Positions 7,187 to 13,703 are shown, counted from the stretch's first letter. The stretch is DNA of 22,316 bases from JAULUH01 sp032111745 (GCA_032111745.1 JAULUH010000335.1:1-22316); one strand, 5' to 3'. The notes: generated by a model not told the origin, from the letters alone. Numbers and translations are program-made.

Positions 7187-8141
7187 GCTGGAAGGCGTGT
7201 CCAAGATCTACAAGGTAGGCACCTTTGGCGGCCAGGAGCTGCGCGCCGTGGACGACGTGAGCTTCGCGGTCGGCGCGGGCGAGGTGGTCTCGCTGATCGG
7301 CGAGAGCGGCAGCGGCAAGAGCACCATTGGCAAGATGATCCTGCGCCTCACCCCCATCAGCGCCGGCTCCATCACCTTCGGCGGCCTGGATGTCTCCATC
7401 CTCAAGGGGGACACGCTCAAGCTCTATTACCGCCAGGTCCAGGGCGTCTTCCAGGACCCCTTCAGCTCCTACAACCCCATTCGCAAGGCCGATCGTGTCT
7501 TCAAGACCCTGAAGGACGAGTTCTTCCCCGACCTGGATCCCGCCGTGTGGGACGCCAAGGTGAGGGATTCCCTGGACGCGGTGGGCCTGAACCCCGAGAT
7601 CGTCCTGGACAAGTTCCCGCACCAGCTCAGCGGCGGGCAGCTGCAGCGCCTCCTGATCGCCCGCGCCCTGCTGCTGGACATCAAGTTCCTGGTCGCCGAC
7701 GAGATCATCAGCATGCTCGATGCCTCGACCCGCATCGACGTACTCAACTTGCTGGCTGATCTGCAGGCCAGGGGCCTCTCGATTCTCTTCATCACCCATG
7801 ATCTGTCGCTGGGCTACTACATCAGCGGCCGGTCGGTGATCCTCTATCGTGGTTATGTTGTGGAGATCGGATCATCTGAACGCGTGTACACGAATCCGCT
7901 TCATCCTTATACCCAGATGCTGATGGCCTGTGTGCCGCGCCTGGACCGGCCGTGGGAAGACGTCGAGGTCGAGCTGAAGGCCAAACACGCCGAGGTCGAC
8001 ACTGGCTGCGTCTACTACGGCCGTTGCCCCCTCGCCTACGACAAATGCCTGGAAAAACCCCCCGCCCTGCAGGCCGAGCCCGACCACCTGGTGGCGTGCT
8101 GGAAGGTCTTCGACGACCTGGGCCTGACGCCACCTGCTTGA
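7179..8141 (+). CDS. ABC transporter ATP-binding protein (OppF/DppF type)
   Basis: This is a 320-aa protein. ATG 7179 is chosen because AAGGAG (7163-7168) precedes it by 10 nt and the protein then begins MLKLEGVSKIYKVG; a longer in-frame extension would overlap the previous gene further. Motifs are Walker A GESGSGKS (41-48), Q-loop Gln92, signature LSGGQLQR (150-157), Walker B LVADE (171-175), ISMLDAS D-loop and switch His207. As in its partner, Ile replaces the usual Pro after the catalytic Glu (ADEII). The ISMLDAS form is, to my knowledge, common in Opp-like importers for cello- and xylo-oligosaccharides, which supports sugar uptake. The C-terminus again carries four cysteines (277, 283, 290, 307). 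This is the last gene of the transporter operon. Confidence 0.94.
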   Translation: MLKLEGVSKIYKVGTFGGQELRAVDDVSFAVGAGEVVSLIGESGSGKSTIGKMILRLTPISAGSITFGGLDVSILKGDTLKLYYRQVQGVFQDPFSSYNPIRKADRVFKTLKDEFFPDLDPAVWDAKVRDSLDAVGLNPEIVLDKFPHQLSGGQLQRLLIARALLLDIKFLVADEIISMLDASTRIDVLNLLADLQARGLSILFITHDLSLGYYISGRSVILYRGYVVEIGSSERVYTNPLHPYTQMLMACVPRLDRPWEDVEVELKAKHAEVDTGCVYYGRCPLAYDKCLEKPPALQAEPDHLVACWKVFDDLGLTPPA

Positions 8142-8195
8142 TTGCCGGGTCACGCTCCCCGGTCTTCATTCCACCCAACCCCGGTCCCCACCGGG

Positions 8196-8257
8196 ACCGC
8201 ATGGAGGCGCGATACCTAGCCCCTCGTAGGGGGCTAGGTATCGCGCCTCCATGCGGT
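8196..8257. terminator. Perfect 28-bp inverted repeat, probable bidirectional terminator
   Basis: Positions 8196-8223 are exactly complementary to 8230-8257 around a 6-nt loop (TCGTAG). The element lies between convergent genes (ATPase ending 8141, GpsA ending 8302) and reads the same from both sides, as expected for a shared terminator. No T-tract follows on either strand, and the stem is far longer and more perfect than a normal terminator, so a recently inserted palindromic element is also possible. A small competing hairpin (GGTCCC/GGGACC, 8183-8198) overlaps its left edge. No gene is seen in 8142-8301. Confidence 0.6.
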
Positions 8258-8301
8258 ACTATATGGATGGCGGACCGACCCTACGACTTACCCCGTTCGC
8301 C

Positions 8302-9306
8302 TCAATAGTCCACGAAATTGCGGATGAACGCATAAATAAACGCGTGCGGATCCATCCGCCCGTTGATCACATCCCATAGCCCCGCCGCCAGCGGCAGGCT
8401 CACCTGCAGCTTCTCCGCCATGGCCAGGATCACGGTCACCGTGTTGTAGCCCTCCGGCAGCACCCCCATCTGCGCGCGGATCGTCTGTAGGTCCAATCCC
8501 TGGCTCAACAGCTCCCCCAACCGGCGATTGTGGCTGTGCTCGCTGAGGGAGGTCGCCAGCAGGTCACCCAGGCCGGAGATAAAGCGAATGGTCTCGGCCC
8601 TGGCACCCATGGCCACGCCAATGGTGGTCATCTCCTCCAGGGCGATCGTCAGGTACACCGAGCGGAAATTGACGCTACGGATATCGGCGCCGTCGAACAT
8701 GCCCAGGCCGATGGCGTAGATGTTCTTCAGCAGCCCCCCCAACTCCACGCCCATGGTGTCGTCCGTGAAGCGGGTGCGAAAATGGCTGTTGTCCAGCGTG
8801 CGGGCCACCTGGAACAGGTCGCTGCGGCTCTGCCCCGCCAGCGACACCACCGTCGGCAGGCCCCGGGCGAACTCGTTGGCGATGGACGGGCCGGAAAGCA
8901 TCACACAGGGGTTGTGCGGAAAGAGCCTGGCGACCATCTGGTAGGAGGTGCGCCCGGTGGCCGGGTCGATGCCCTTGGCCATGTTGACCACGATGGCCTC
9001 CTCGGCCAACGCCTCGCGCGCCGGCCATAGGGTGCGCCGGATGAACACCGACGGCAATGCCACGTAGACCACGTGGCTCGTGGCCAGGACCTCCCGCAGG
9101 TCCCCTGTGGCCACCAGGGCTGGCTGCAGGTCAATCCCGGGCAGGTAGCGCGCGTTCACGTGCCGGCTGTTGACCTCCTCGACCACCGTCGCGTCGTACT
9201 CCCATCCCAGCACAGGATGGCCGTTGCCGCTGGCGATGTGGGCCACGGCCGTGCCCATGTTGCCTAGTCCGATGATACCGACCCGCAGTTTGGGCTCGTC
9301 AGTCAT
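8302..9306 (-). CDS. gpsA: Glycerol-3-phosphate dehydrogenase [NAD(P)+], GpsA-like
   Basis: This is a 334-aa protein starting at ATG 9306-9304, with AAGGTGG 7 nt upstream. The N-terminal Rossmann motif is GLGNMG (13-18), and MAKGID (109-114) corresponds to the GpsA TKG segment. SGPSIANEFARGLPT (138-152) follows. The catalytic Lys is 194 in GGLLKNIYAIGLG, and the C-terminal domain has GLGDLLAT (245-252) and NRRLG (260-264). It would reduce dihydroxyacetone phosphate to sn-glycerol 3-phosphate for phospholipid synthesis. The family match is clear but somewhat divergent (Ala-Lys-Gly instead of Thr-Lys-Gly, and YNTV near the end where EGxxT is usual), so a specialised paralogue is possible. It stands alone, convergent with the ABC operon. 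The frame is open upstream to 9603 through palindromic repeats, which I treat as non-coding. Confidence 0.82.
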   Translation of the reverse strand: MTDEPKLRVGIIGLGNMGTAVAHIASGNGHPVLGWEYDATVVEEVNSRHVNARYLPGIDLQPALVATGDLREVLATSHVVYVALPSVFIRRTLWPAREALAEEAIVVNMAKGIDPATGRTSYQMVARLFPHNPCVMLSGPSIANEFARGLPTVVSLAGQSRSDLFQVARTLDNSHFRTRFTDDTMGVELGGLLKNIYAIGLGMFDGADIRSVNFRSVYLTIALEEMTTIGVAMGARAETIRFISGLGDLLATSLSEHSHNRRLGELLSQGLDLQTIRAQMGVLPEGYNTVTVILAMAEKLQVSLPLAAGLWDVINGRMDPHAFIYAFIRNFVDY

Positions 9307-9367
9307 GTGTGCTTCCACCTTGTCTATACCTATGGGTGTGTTTGAAACGGGTTGGGATCCCAGCATA

Positions 9368-9381
9368 CCTGCCCAGGCAGG
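9368..9381. repeat. Short palindrome CCTGCC-CA-GGCAGG
   Basis: A 6-bp stem with a 2-nt centre upstream of gpsA. It resembles the GGGCAGG/CCTGCCC hairpin at 14197-14213 and may be a member of the same small dispersed family. It is too short to assign a function. Confidence 0.35.
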
Positions 9382-9422
9382 CGGTGCCAGGGCTGCGAGC
9401 GGGGTCGTGGTTGCGTAGAGCT

Positions 9423-9462
9423 CCCATATACCGAACCTTTTCCCAAAGGAACGGTATATGGG
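9423..9462. repeat. Intergenic inverted repeat with nested stem
   Basis: CCCATATACCG (9423-9433) pairs with CGGTATATGGG (9452-9462), 11 bp perfect. The interior can pair again (CCTTT 9436-9440 with AAAGG 9445-9449). A further GGTATATGGG copy follows directly. It is non-coding and lies about 120 bp upstream of the gpsA start. Confidence 0.55.
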
Positions 9463-9517
9463 TATATGGGAAGGCGTGTGGCGTCTCGATGCAGCCCCTG
9501 TCCCACGCAGCTCACGC

Positions 9518-9541
9518 AGAGACGCAAGATTTTGCGTCTCT
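9518..9541. repeat. Palindromic repeat AGAGACGCAA-loop-TTGCGTCTCT, copy 1
   Basis: A 10-bp perfect stem around GATT. The same sequence recurs with a longer stem at 9562-9593. Hairpins of this form are common dispersed repeats in Chloroflexota and Cyanobacteria, to my knowledge. Together with its neighbours it fills the 293-bp gap between feoC and gpsA, where I see no gene. Confidence 0.65.
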
Positions 9542-9561
9542 ACGCCCGGCCGCATCACACG

Positions 9562-9593
9562 CCGCAGAGACGCAAGATTTTGCGTCTCTGCGG
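9562..9593. repeat. Palindromic repeat, copy 2, 14-bp stem just 3' of feoC
   Basis: CCGCAGAGACGCAA (9562-9575), loop GATT, and TTGCGTCTCTGCGG (9580-9593) pair perfectly. It starts 7 nt after the feoC stop codon on the minus strand, so it may serve as the 3' end structure of the feo mRNA, although no T-tract is present. Confidence 0.65.
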
Positions 9594-9599
9594 CTGGTC

Positions 9600-9857
9600 T
9601 CATGGGCAGGGTGCTGCCATCTCCGGCAGCGCGTAATAGGCTCCCGTCAGCGACAGCACATAGGGGCAGCCGCCACTGTGACCGCAGGCGCTGCAGGCGG
9701 CGGCGTTGGGCTCGATGCGCACCAGCCGGCCCATGCGCACCAGCTCCTCCAGCATGCCCTCCAGGGCCGGTTGGGGGATCCCTACCTGCCGGCTGAGCGC
9801 AGGGAGGCTCATGGGGCCGGGATACTCCTGGAACGCCTCCAGAACCTGTCGCAGCAT
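9600..9857 (-). CDS. feoC: FeoC-like winged-helix protein
   Basis: This is an 85-aa protein with ATG at 9857-9855 and stop TGA at 9602-9600. Residues 1-50 fit a small winged helix (MLRQVLEAFQ, LSRQVGIPQPALEGMLEELV). The wing holds a cysteine cluster C55-x2-C58-x5-C64, as in FeoC proteins that bind an oxygen-sensitive Fe-S cluster. FeoC is thought to tune FeoB stability or feo expression. It follows feoB by 4 nt in the same operon, which supports the call more strongly than the sequence alone. The final residues (APCP) add another Cys. Confidence 0.75.
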   Translation of the reverse strand: MLRQVLEAFQEYPGPMSLPALSRQVGIPQPALEGMLEELVRMGRLVRIEPNAAACSACGHSGGCPYVLSLTGAYYALPEMAAPCP

Positions 9858-9861
9858 GGCC

Positions 9862-12030
9862 CTACCCCACCAGCCAGCTGCCCACCTGGTAGGTCAGGAA
9901 CCCCGCCACCCAGGCCAACACCAGCAGATACACGAAGCTGAACACCATCCACCGCCCGCCAAACTCCGACTTCAACGCTCCCAGGGTGGCCACGCAGGGG
10001 GCGTAGAGCAGCACGAAGACCAGGAACGCCGCCGCCGACAGGGGGGTGAAATAATCCTGCAGCGCCTGCCCCAGCGCGGTGTCCGCCTGCACCGGCTCCC
10101 CGTCCATCAGGTCGACCCCGGGGAGGATGCTCAGGGCCACCCGCACCGAATCCACCACCGCCTCGCCGAAGCCCACCACGACCTCCCGCACGTCCGCGGC
10201 CACGTCCACCGGCTCCGGCGCTGCCGCCTCCCCGCCCAGGTAGATCACGCTCATGCTGCTCACCACCACCTCCTTGGCCACCAGCCCGGTGGCCAGGGAG
10301 CCCGTGGCCTGCCAGTTGCCGAAGCCCAGGGGAGTGAAGACGGGCGCGAACGCGCTGGACACCCGGCCGAACAGGCTCTGCGCCGTGTCCTGCACCCCCA
10401 GGGGCACGTTCAGCAATAACCACACGATCACCGAGGCCGCCAGGATCAGCGTGGTGGCCTTGCGCACGAACTCCTCGCTGTGGCGCCACATGTGGGTCGT
10501 CAGCCCGCGCAGGGTCGGCAGGCGATAGGGGGGTAGCTCCAGGACAAACAGGGAGTCGCCGGTGCCGGCGAACAGGGTGCGCCGGAACAGCAGGCCGGAC
10601 AGCACGGCCAGGCCGATGCCCAGGATATACAGCAGGAAGATCACGGCCCCGGCGTGCCGCGGGAAGAACGCCGCCGCAAAGATCACATACACCGGCAGCC
10701 GCGCGGCACAGCTCATCAGCGGCACCAGCAGGCCGGTGAGGACACGATCGCGCCGGTTCTCCAGGGTGCGGGTAGCCAGGATGCCGGGCACGTTGCAGCC
10801 GAAGCCGACGATCAGGGGGATGAAGCTCTTGCCGTGCAGGCCCAGCAGGTGCATCAACCGGTCCATCACGAACGCCGCCCGGGCCATGTAGCCGCTGTCC
10901 TCCAGCACGGCCAGGCAGAAGTACAGGATCAACAGCACCGGCAGGAAGACCAATACCCCACCTACGCCGGCCAGCATGCCATCTATCACCAGGGAGACGA
11001 GCCATGCCGGGGCCTGCAGGCTGGCCAGCCCGGCGGCGAGCCAGTTAGCCAGCACGCCGTTCACCGTGGCGTCGATCCAGTCCACATAGGGCGCCGACAC
11101 CTCGGCGGTCAGGGTGAAGACCACGGCCATCAGCAACATGAAAATGGGCAGGCCCAGCACCCGGTTGGCCACCACATCGTCGATGCGGTCGGTCAGGCTG
11201 CGCTGCTGGCCGCGGCTGCGCTTGATCACCTGGTGGGCCAGGCCATGGGCGTAGCCGTAACGCCGGTCGGCAATCAACAGCTCGACGTCGTCGCCGTAGA
11301 TGGCCTGCACGCGCGCCGCGGCCTCGCTGGCCTGCTGGCGCAGCGCCGCGGCCTCCGGGGTTGTCCCCAGGGCCTGGTCCAGGACCCTGTCTCCCTCCAG
11401 GAGCTTCAGCGTCGTGTAGCGCGGCGCGGCCGGCTGCAACTGGCACACGACCTCCGGCTCCAGGCGGAGGATCTCCTGTTCCAGCTCGTAGCCATAGTCG
11501 ACCACCTTGGGGCGGGCCTGGGCATCGCCAACGGCCTGGCGGAGCAGCTCCTCCAGGCCCTTGCGCCGGGTGCCCACCGTCGGCACCACCGGTACGCCCA
11601 ACAGCCGCTGCATTAGCTCGACGTCGACGATGATCCCCTCGGCCTCGGCCCGGTCCATCATGTTGAGGGCCAGGGCCACCGGCCCGCCGAGCTCCAGGAT
11701 CTGCACCACCAGGTACAGGTTGCGCTCCAGGTTGGTGGCGTCGGCCACGACGATGGTGACGTCGGGCTGCTCGTCCAGGATGAAGTCGCGGGCGATGATC
11801 TCTTCCAGCGAATGCGCGCTGAGGCTGTAAGTGCCGGGGAGGTCGACCAGCGTCACCTCGCTGCCGTTCCAGCGCGCGGTGCCGCTCTTGATGTCCACGG
11901 TCTTGCCCGGCCAGTTGCCCACGTGCTGGTGGGCCCCGGTCAGGGCGTTGAAGACCGTGCTCTTGCCGGCGTTGGGGTTGCCGGCCAGCGCCACCACCGG
12001 GCGTCCGGAGCCGTTAGCGTCCACGGCCAT
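9862..12030 (-). CDS. feoB: Ferrous iron transport protein B
   Basis: This is a 722-aa inner-membrane Fe(II) transporter. The N-terminal GTPase domain has G1 GNPNAGKS (17-24), G3 DLPG (63-66) and G4 NMMD (123-126). The membrane region has the two FeoB gate repeats, with the conserved cysteines in GFGCNVPGILATRTLENRRD and LYAPCVATLGALKSEFGG. Lengths and order match bacterial FeoB. The start ATG (12030-12028) is chosen because G1 then falls at the usual distance; it overlaps the feoA stop by 17 nt, implying translational coupling, and only a weak GGCGGG-type ribosome site is visible. Longer in-frame extensions run inside feoA. It imports Fe2+ driven or gated by GTP hydrolysis, with FeoA and FeoC as partners. 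Confidence 0.97.
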   Translation of the reverse strand: MAVDANGSGRPVVALAGNPNAGKSTVFNALTGAHQHVGNWPGKTVDIKSGTARWNGSEVTLVDLPGTYSLSAHSLEEIIARDFILDEQPDVTIVVADATNLERNLYLVVQILELGGPVALALNMMDRAEAEGIIVDVELMQRLLGVPVVPTVGTRRKGLEELLRQAVGDAQARPKVVDYGYELEQEILRLEPEVVCQLQPAAPRYTTLKLLEGDRVLDQALGTTPEAAALRQQASEAAARVQAIYGDDVELLIADRRYGYAHGLAHQVIKRSRGQQRSLTDRIDDVVANRVLGLPIFMLLMAVVFTLTAEVSAPYVDWIDATVNGVLANWLAAGLASLQAPAWLVSLVIDGMLAGVGGVLVFLPVLLILYFCLAVLEDSGYMARAAFVMDRLMHLLGLHGKSFIPLIVGFGCNVPGILATRTLENRRDRVLTGLLVPLMSCAARLPVYVIFAAAFFPRHAGAVIFLLYILGIGLAVLSGLLFRRTLFAGTGDSLFVLELPPYRLPTLRGLTTHMWRHSEEFVRKATTLILAASVIVWLLLNVPLGVQDTAQSLFGRVSSAFAPVFTPLGFGNWQATGSLATGLVAKEVVVSSMSVIYLGGEAAAPEPVDVAADVREVVVGFGEAVVDSVRVALSILPGVDLMDGEPVQADTALGQALQDYFTPLSAAAFLVFVLLYAPCVATLGALKSEFGGRWMVFSFVYLLVLAWVAGFLTYQVGSWLVG

Positions 12031-12379
12031 CGCGCCCGTTGCCCGCCAGGAAGGCCAGCCAGCGTGGGCAGCGCCGCGCCTTGCCCTCGTCGCAGGTGCC
12101 ATCCTGCAGCTCGGGGCAGTCCTCGCAGGGCAGCCTCTCCACCAGCACATGCGCCGCCTCGCTGCGCCGCAACGATAGCCGGTAGCCGCGCACCATGTAC
12201 TCCACAGGGTCCCCCAAAGGTGCGATGCGGATTACCTCGATCTCGACACCGGGCATAACGCCCATATCCAGCAAACGCCGCCGCAGGGCGTTGCTGCCCC
12301 GGACGCGGCGGATCGTGCCCCGCTGCGCGGGCTCGAGCTTGTCCAGACTGTGCAACGACTGTTCACTCGACTCAAGCAT
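12014..12379 (-). CDS. feoA: Ferrous iron transport protein A with Cys-rich C-terminal tail
   Basis: This is a 121-aa protein from ATG 12379-12377. Residues 10-82 are the SH3-like FeoA domain (SLDKLEPAQRGTIRRVRG, RRRLLDMGVMPGVEIEVIRI, DPVEYMVRGYRLSLRRSEA). FeoA assists FeoB in Fe(II) uptake. Residues 83-121 are an extension beyond the usual 75-80 aa with four cysteines (85, 88, 96, 104), suggesting a metal or Fe-S site. The frame is open upstream to 12502 but that part has no FeoA similarity. AAGG lies only 4 nt before the chosen ATG, so initiation is not certain. It is the first gene of feoA-feoB-feoC. A possible -10 (TACAAT on the minus strand, 12447-12452) lies upstream without a good -35, and no Fur or DtxR box was recognised. 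Confidence 0.9.
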   Translation of the reverse strand: MLESSEQSLHSLDKLEPAQRGTIRRVRGSNALRRRLLDMGVMPGVEIEVIRIAPLGDPVEYMVRGYRLSLRRSEAAHVLVERLPCEDCPELQDGTCDEGKARRCPRWLAFLAGNGRDGRGR

Positions 12380-12502
12380 TGCCTTGTGGTCCCAATTAAG
12401 ACAAACGCTGGGGCATCTCCACGAATGGCCACCACTCTCGCTGTCTATTGTACCCCAAGTCGCGTAGAAGTTGTAGGACTTCTGTCGTGTGGGTGACTTC
12501 AT

Positions 12503-12597
12503 CCGCTCGCTGAAGTGAGCGGCATCCTGCCGACCTCTCGCGAGGAGAGGATCACCTGACCCAGGTGCCAGGTGGTGTCATGAGATCTGGCCGGCAG
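12503..12597. repeat. Cluster of inverted repeats folding as a hairpin plus four-way junction
   Basis: The first hairpin is CCGCTCGC-TGAA-GTGAGCGG (12503-12522, one G-T pair). Next, CTGCCG (12527-12532) pairs with CGGCAG (12592-12597). They enclose three adjacent hairpins: CCTCTC/GAGAGG (12534-12550), CACCTG/CAGGTG (12553-12567) and CCAGGT/ATCTGG (12568-12590, one G-T pair). Spacing between helices is 0-2 nt. The region lies between divergent feoA and vapB. It may be a structured leader of feo, a set of operators or a mobile palindrome. It lacks tRNA T-loop and D-loop signatures. The rest of 12380-12646 contains no gene. Confidence 0.4.
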
Positions 12598-12608
12598 AAC
12601 TGCACTTT

Positions 12609-12619
12609 CTTTGACAAAG
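12609..12619. promoter_or_regulatory. Palindrome over the vapBC -35 box (candidate autoregulatory operator)
   Basis: CTTTG-A-CAAAG is a perfect inverted repeat centred in the -35 hexamer. Type II toxin-antitoxin complexes usually bind palindromes in their own promoter, and the position here would block RNA polymerase. It is a short site; the assignment is inferred from location. Confidence 0.45.
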
Positions 12620-12639
12620 TCGTTTCCATGGATTAAAAT
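12611..12639 (+). promoter_or_regulatory. vapBC promoter, likely leaderless transcript
   Basis: TTGACA (12611-12616), a 17-nt spacer and TAAAAT (12634-12639) form a strong promoter. Only 7 nt separate the -10 box from the ATG at 12647, so the RNA should begin at or next to the start codon; there is no room for a Shine-Dalgarno. Confidence 0.75.
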
Positions 12640-12646
12640 AGCTTCC

Positions 12647-12889
12647 ATGATTACTACAGTTACCCAGAAGAATATGGTCACCATACCAGCCGAAGTCGGA
12701 CGGCGCTATGGCATCAAGCCGGGTTACCGCCTGGACTGGCAGCCGGTGGAAGGCAAGGACGAGATCCTGGTGCGGGTCATCCCTGACCGGGCTGAGCTGG
12801 CCCGGCGGCTGCTCGGGGCCGGACGGCGCTTTTCGCCCGAGCGCGATGCCGTCGCCGAGCTGGTAGACGAACGAGCAGCCGAGGGTTAG
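12647..12889 (+). CDS. vapB: AbrB/SpoVT-type antitoxin of a VapBC module
   Basis: This is an 80-aa protein. Residues 1-45 form a swapped-hairpin AbrB DNA-binding domain (ITTVTQKNMVTIPAEVGRRY, then GIKPGYRLDWQPVEGKDEIL). The C-terminal half (RAELARRLLGAGRRFSPERD) is the likely toxin-binding tail. It should neutralise the PIN RNase encoded 4 nt downstream and repress their shared promoter. ATG 12647 is chosen because an upstream TTG start would lie inside the -35 box, and the next Met (residue 10) would remove the first strand of the AbrB fold. Translation from a leaderless mRNA is implied. Confidence 0.9.
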   Translation: MITTVTQKNMVTIPAEVGRRYGIKPGYRLDWQPVEGKDEILVRVIPDRAELARRLLGAGRRFSPERDAVAELVDERAAEG

Positions 12890-12893
12890 CGCC

Positions 12894-13310
12894 ATGCGTT
12901 ATCTGCTGGACACCTCGGCCCTGCTGGCTCATCACCGCCAGGAAGCCGGCTTTGCCGCCGTCCAGGCCCTGTTCGAGGCCGATGATGCGGAACTGATCCT
13001 GGCCAGCGTGTCGCTGCCGGAATTCGGCCGCCGGCTGCGCGACCTGGGCGCCAGCACAGCCGAGGTAGAGCAGACGCTGTCCGACTACCAGTTGCTGTTC
13101 ACGGAGATCGCGCCGGTAGATGTGGCCGCAGCCCGGGCGGCCTTCTTGATCGGCTGCCACACCCCGCACCGGCTGCCGTTGGTGGATGCCCTCATCGCCG
13201 CGGTGGCCCAACTCCGGACGGCCACCCTGGTTCACCGTGACTCCCATATGCGCCTCATCCCACCCGCGCTGGTGTCCCAGCAGGACCTGGACTCGGAACC
13301 ACCGGCCTGA
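12894..13310 (+). CDS. vapC: PIN-domain ribonuclease toxin (VapC)
   Basis: This is a 138-aa protein with ATG 12894 four nt after the antitoxin stop. PIN-domain acidic residues are present: Asp6 in YLLDTSALL, Glu43 in SLPEFGRR, Asp98 in PLVDALIAAVA and Asp116 in VHRDSHM. These coordinate Mg2+ for RNA cleavage, commonly of tRNA or rRNA in this family. The module looks intact. It serves as a toxin with the AbrB-type antitoxin, and its target cannot be read from sequence. It is followed by nested inverted repeats at 13333-13381. Confidence 0.92.
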   Translation: MRYLLDTSALLAHHRQEAGFAAVQALFEADDAELILASVSLPEFGRRLRDLGASTAEVEQTLSDYQLLFTEIAPVDVAAARAAFLIGCHTPHRLPLVDALIAAVAQLRTATLVHRDSHMRLIPPALVSQQDLDSEPPA

Positions 13311-13332
13311 CTGCTGTGGCCCACGAGCGTTC

Positions 13333-13381
13333 TCCCATTAACCCATTGATTGTTTCAATGGGAAACTCTTAGTTAATGGGA
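13333..13381 (+). terminator. Nested inverted repeats after vapC
   Basis: Outer arms TCCCATTAAC (13333-13342) and GTTAATGGGA (13372-13381) are perfect. Inside them CCCATTGA (13342-13349) pairs with TCAATGGG (13355-13362). It starts 22 nt after the vapC stop, fitting a transcript end, although a T-run appears only at 13394-13400 and not directly after the stem. Confidence 0.5.
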
Positions 13382-13398
13382 ACCCCGCGCAGGTTTTT

Positions 13399-13629
13399 TT
13401 CGCTCCGGCTCCTCCGATCCCTTGCCCCCTCTACGTCCTCTGCGCCTCCGCAGTTCCCTTCTGGACTCCTCCGGTCCTGTTTTCCCTTTGCGTTCTCTGC
13501 GCCTCCGCAGTTCCCTTCTGGACTCCTCCGGTCCTGTTTTCCCTTTGCGTTCTCTGCGCCTCCGCAGTTCCCTTCTGGACTCCTCCGGTCCTGTTTTCCC
13601 TTTGCGTTCTCTGCGCCTCTGCGGTACAC
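13399..13629 (+). repeat. 57-bp tandem repeat array, about four units
   Basis: The element GCCTCCGCAG recurs at 13444, 13501 and 13558, with a variant at 13615, exactly 57 bp apart. Two full units are identical or nearly so; the first unit has many substitutions and the last changes to CTCTGCGGTA. Because 57 is a multiple of three, the array leaves long open frames on both strands with 19-residue repeats, but these have no RBS and I treat them as non-coding. Each unit is a copy of the dispersed element at 982-1090. The array occupies most of the 436-bp gap 13311-13746, together with the vapC 3' inverted repeat and the MOSC promoter. Confidence 0.85.
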
Positions 13630-13673
13630 CTCCGGTGTCCGGAGTCCGTGTTCGTCAGCTCAGCCCAAACGTC

Positions 13674-13703
13674 TTGACAGATCAACGCCACCTGGGGTAT
13701 CCT
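13674..13703 (+). promoter_or_regulatory. Promoter of the MOSC/molybdenum hydroxylase operon
   Basis: TTGACA (13674-13679), an 18-nt spacer and TATCCT (13698-13703) precede the ATG at 13747 by a leader of about 37 nt. The -35 box lies 47 nt after the end of the tandem repeat core, almost the same distance as at the LacI promoter (45 nt). Confidence 0.6.

Noticed and set aside
9307..9603. N-terminal extension of GpsA (about 99 extra residues)
   Set aside because: The extension is made of palindromic repeats (ETQNLASLR-type translations) and lies upstream of a proper start with an RBS and an immediate Rossmann motif.
12527..12597. tRNA gene
   Set aside because: The stems form a cloverleaf of the right size, but there is no T-loop TTCRA, no D-loop GG and the acceptor-like helix is only 6 bp on either strand.
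12503..12597. NiCo/Fe(II)-sensing czcD-type riboswitch
   Set aside because: It shares only the four-way-junction topology; the conserved G-rich junction strings of that class, as I recall them, are absent. Kept only as a structural finding.
13399..13629. CRISPR array
   Set aside because: The units are directly contiguous 57-bp tandem repeats without unique spacers, and no cas gene is nearby.
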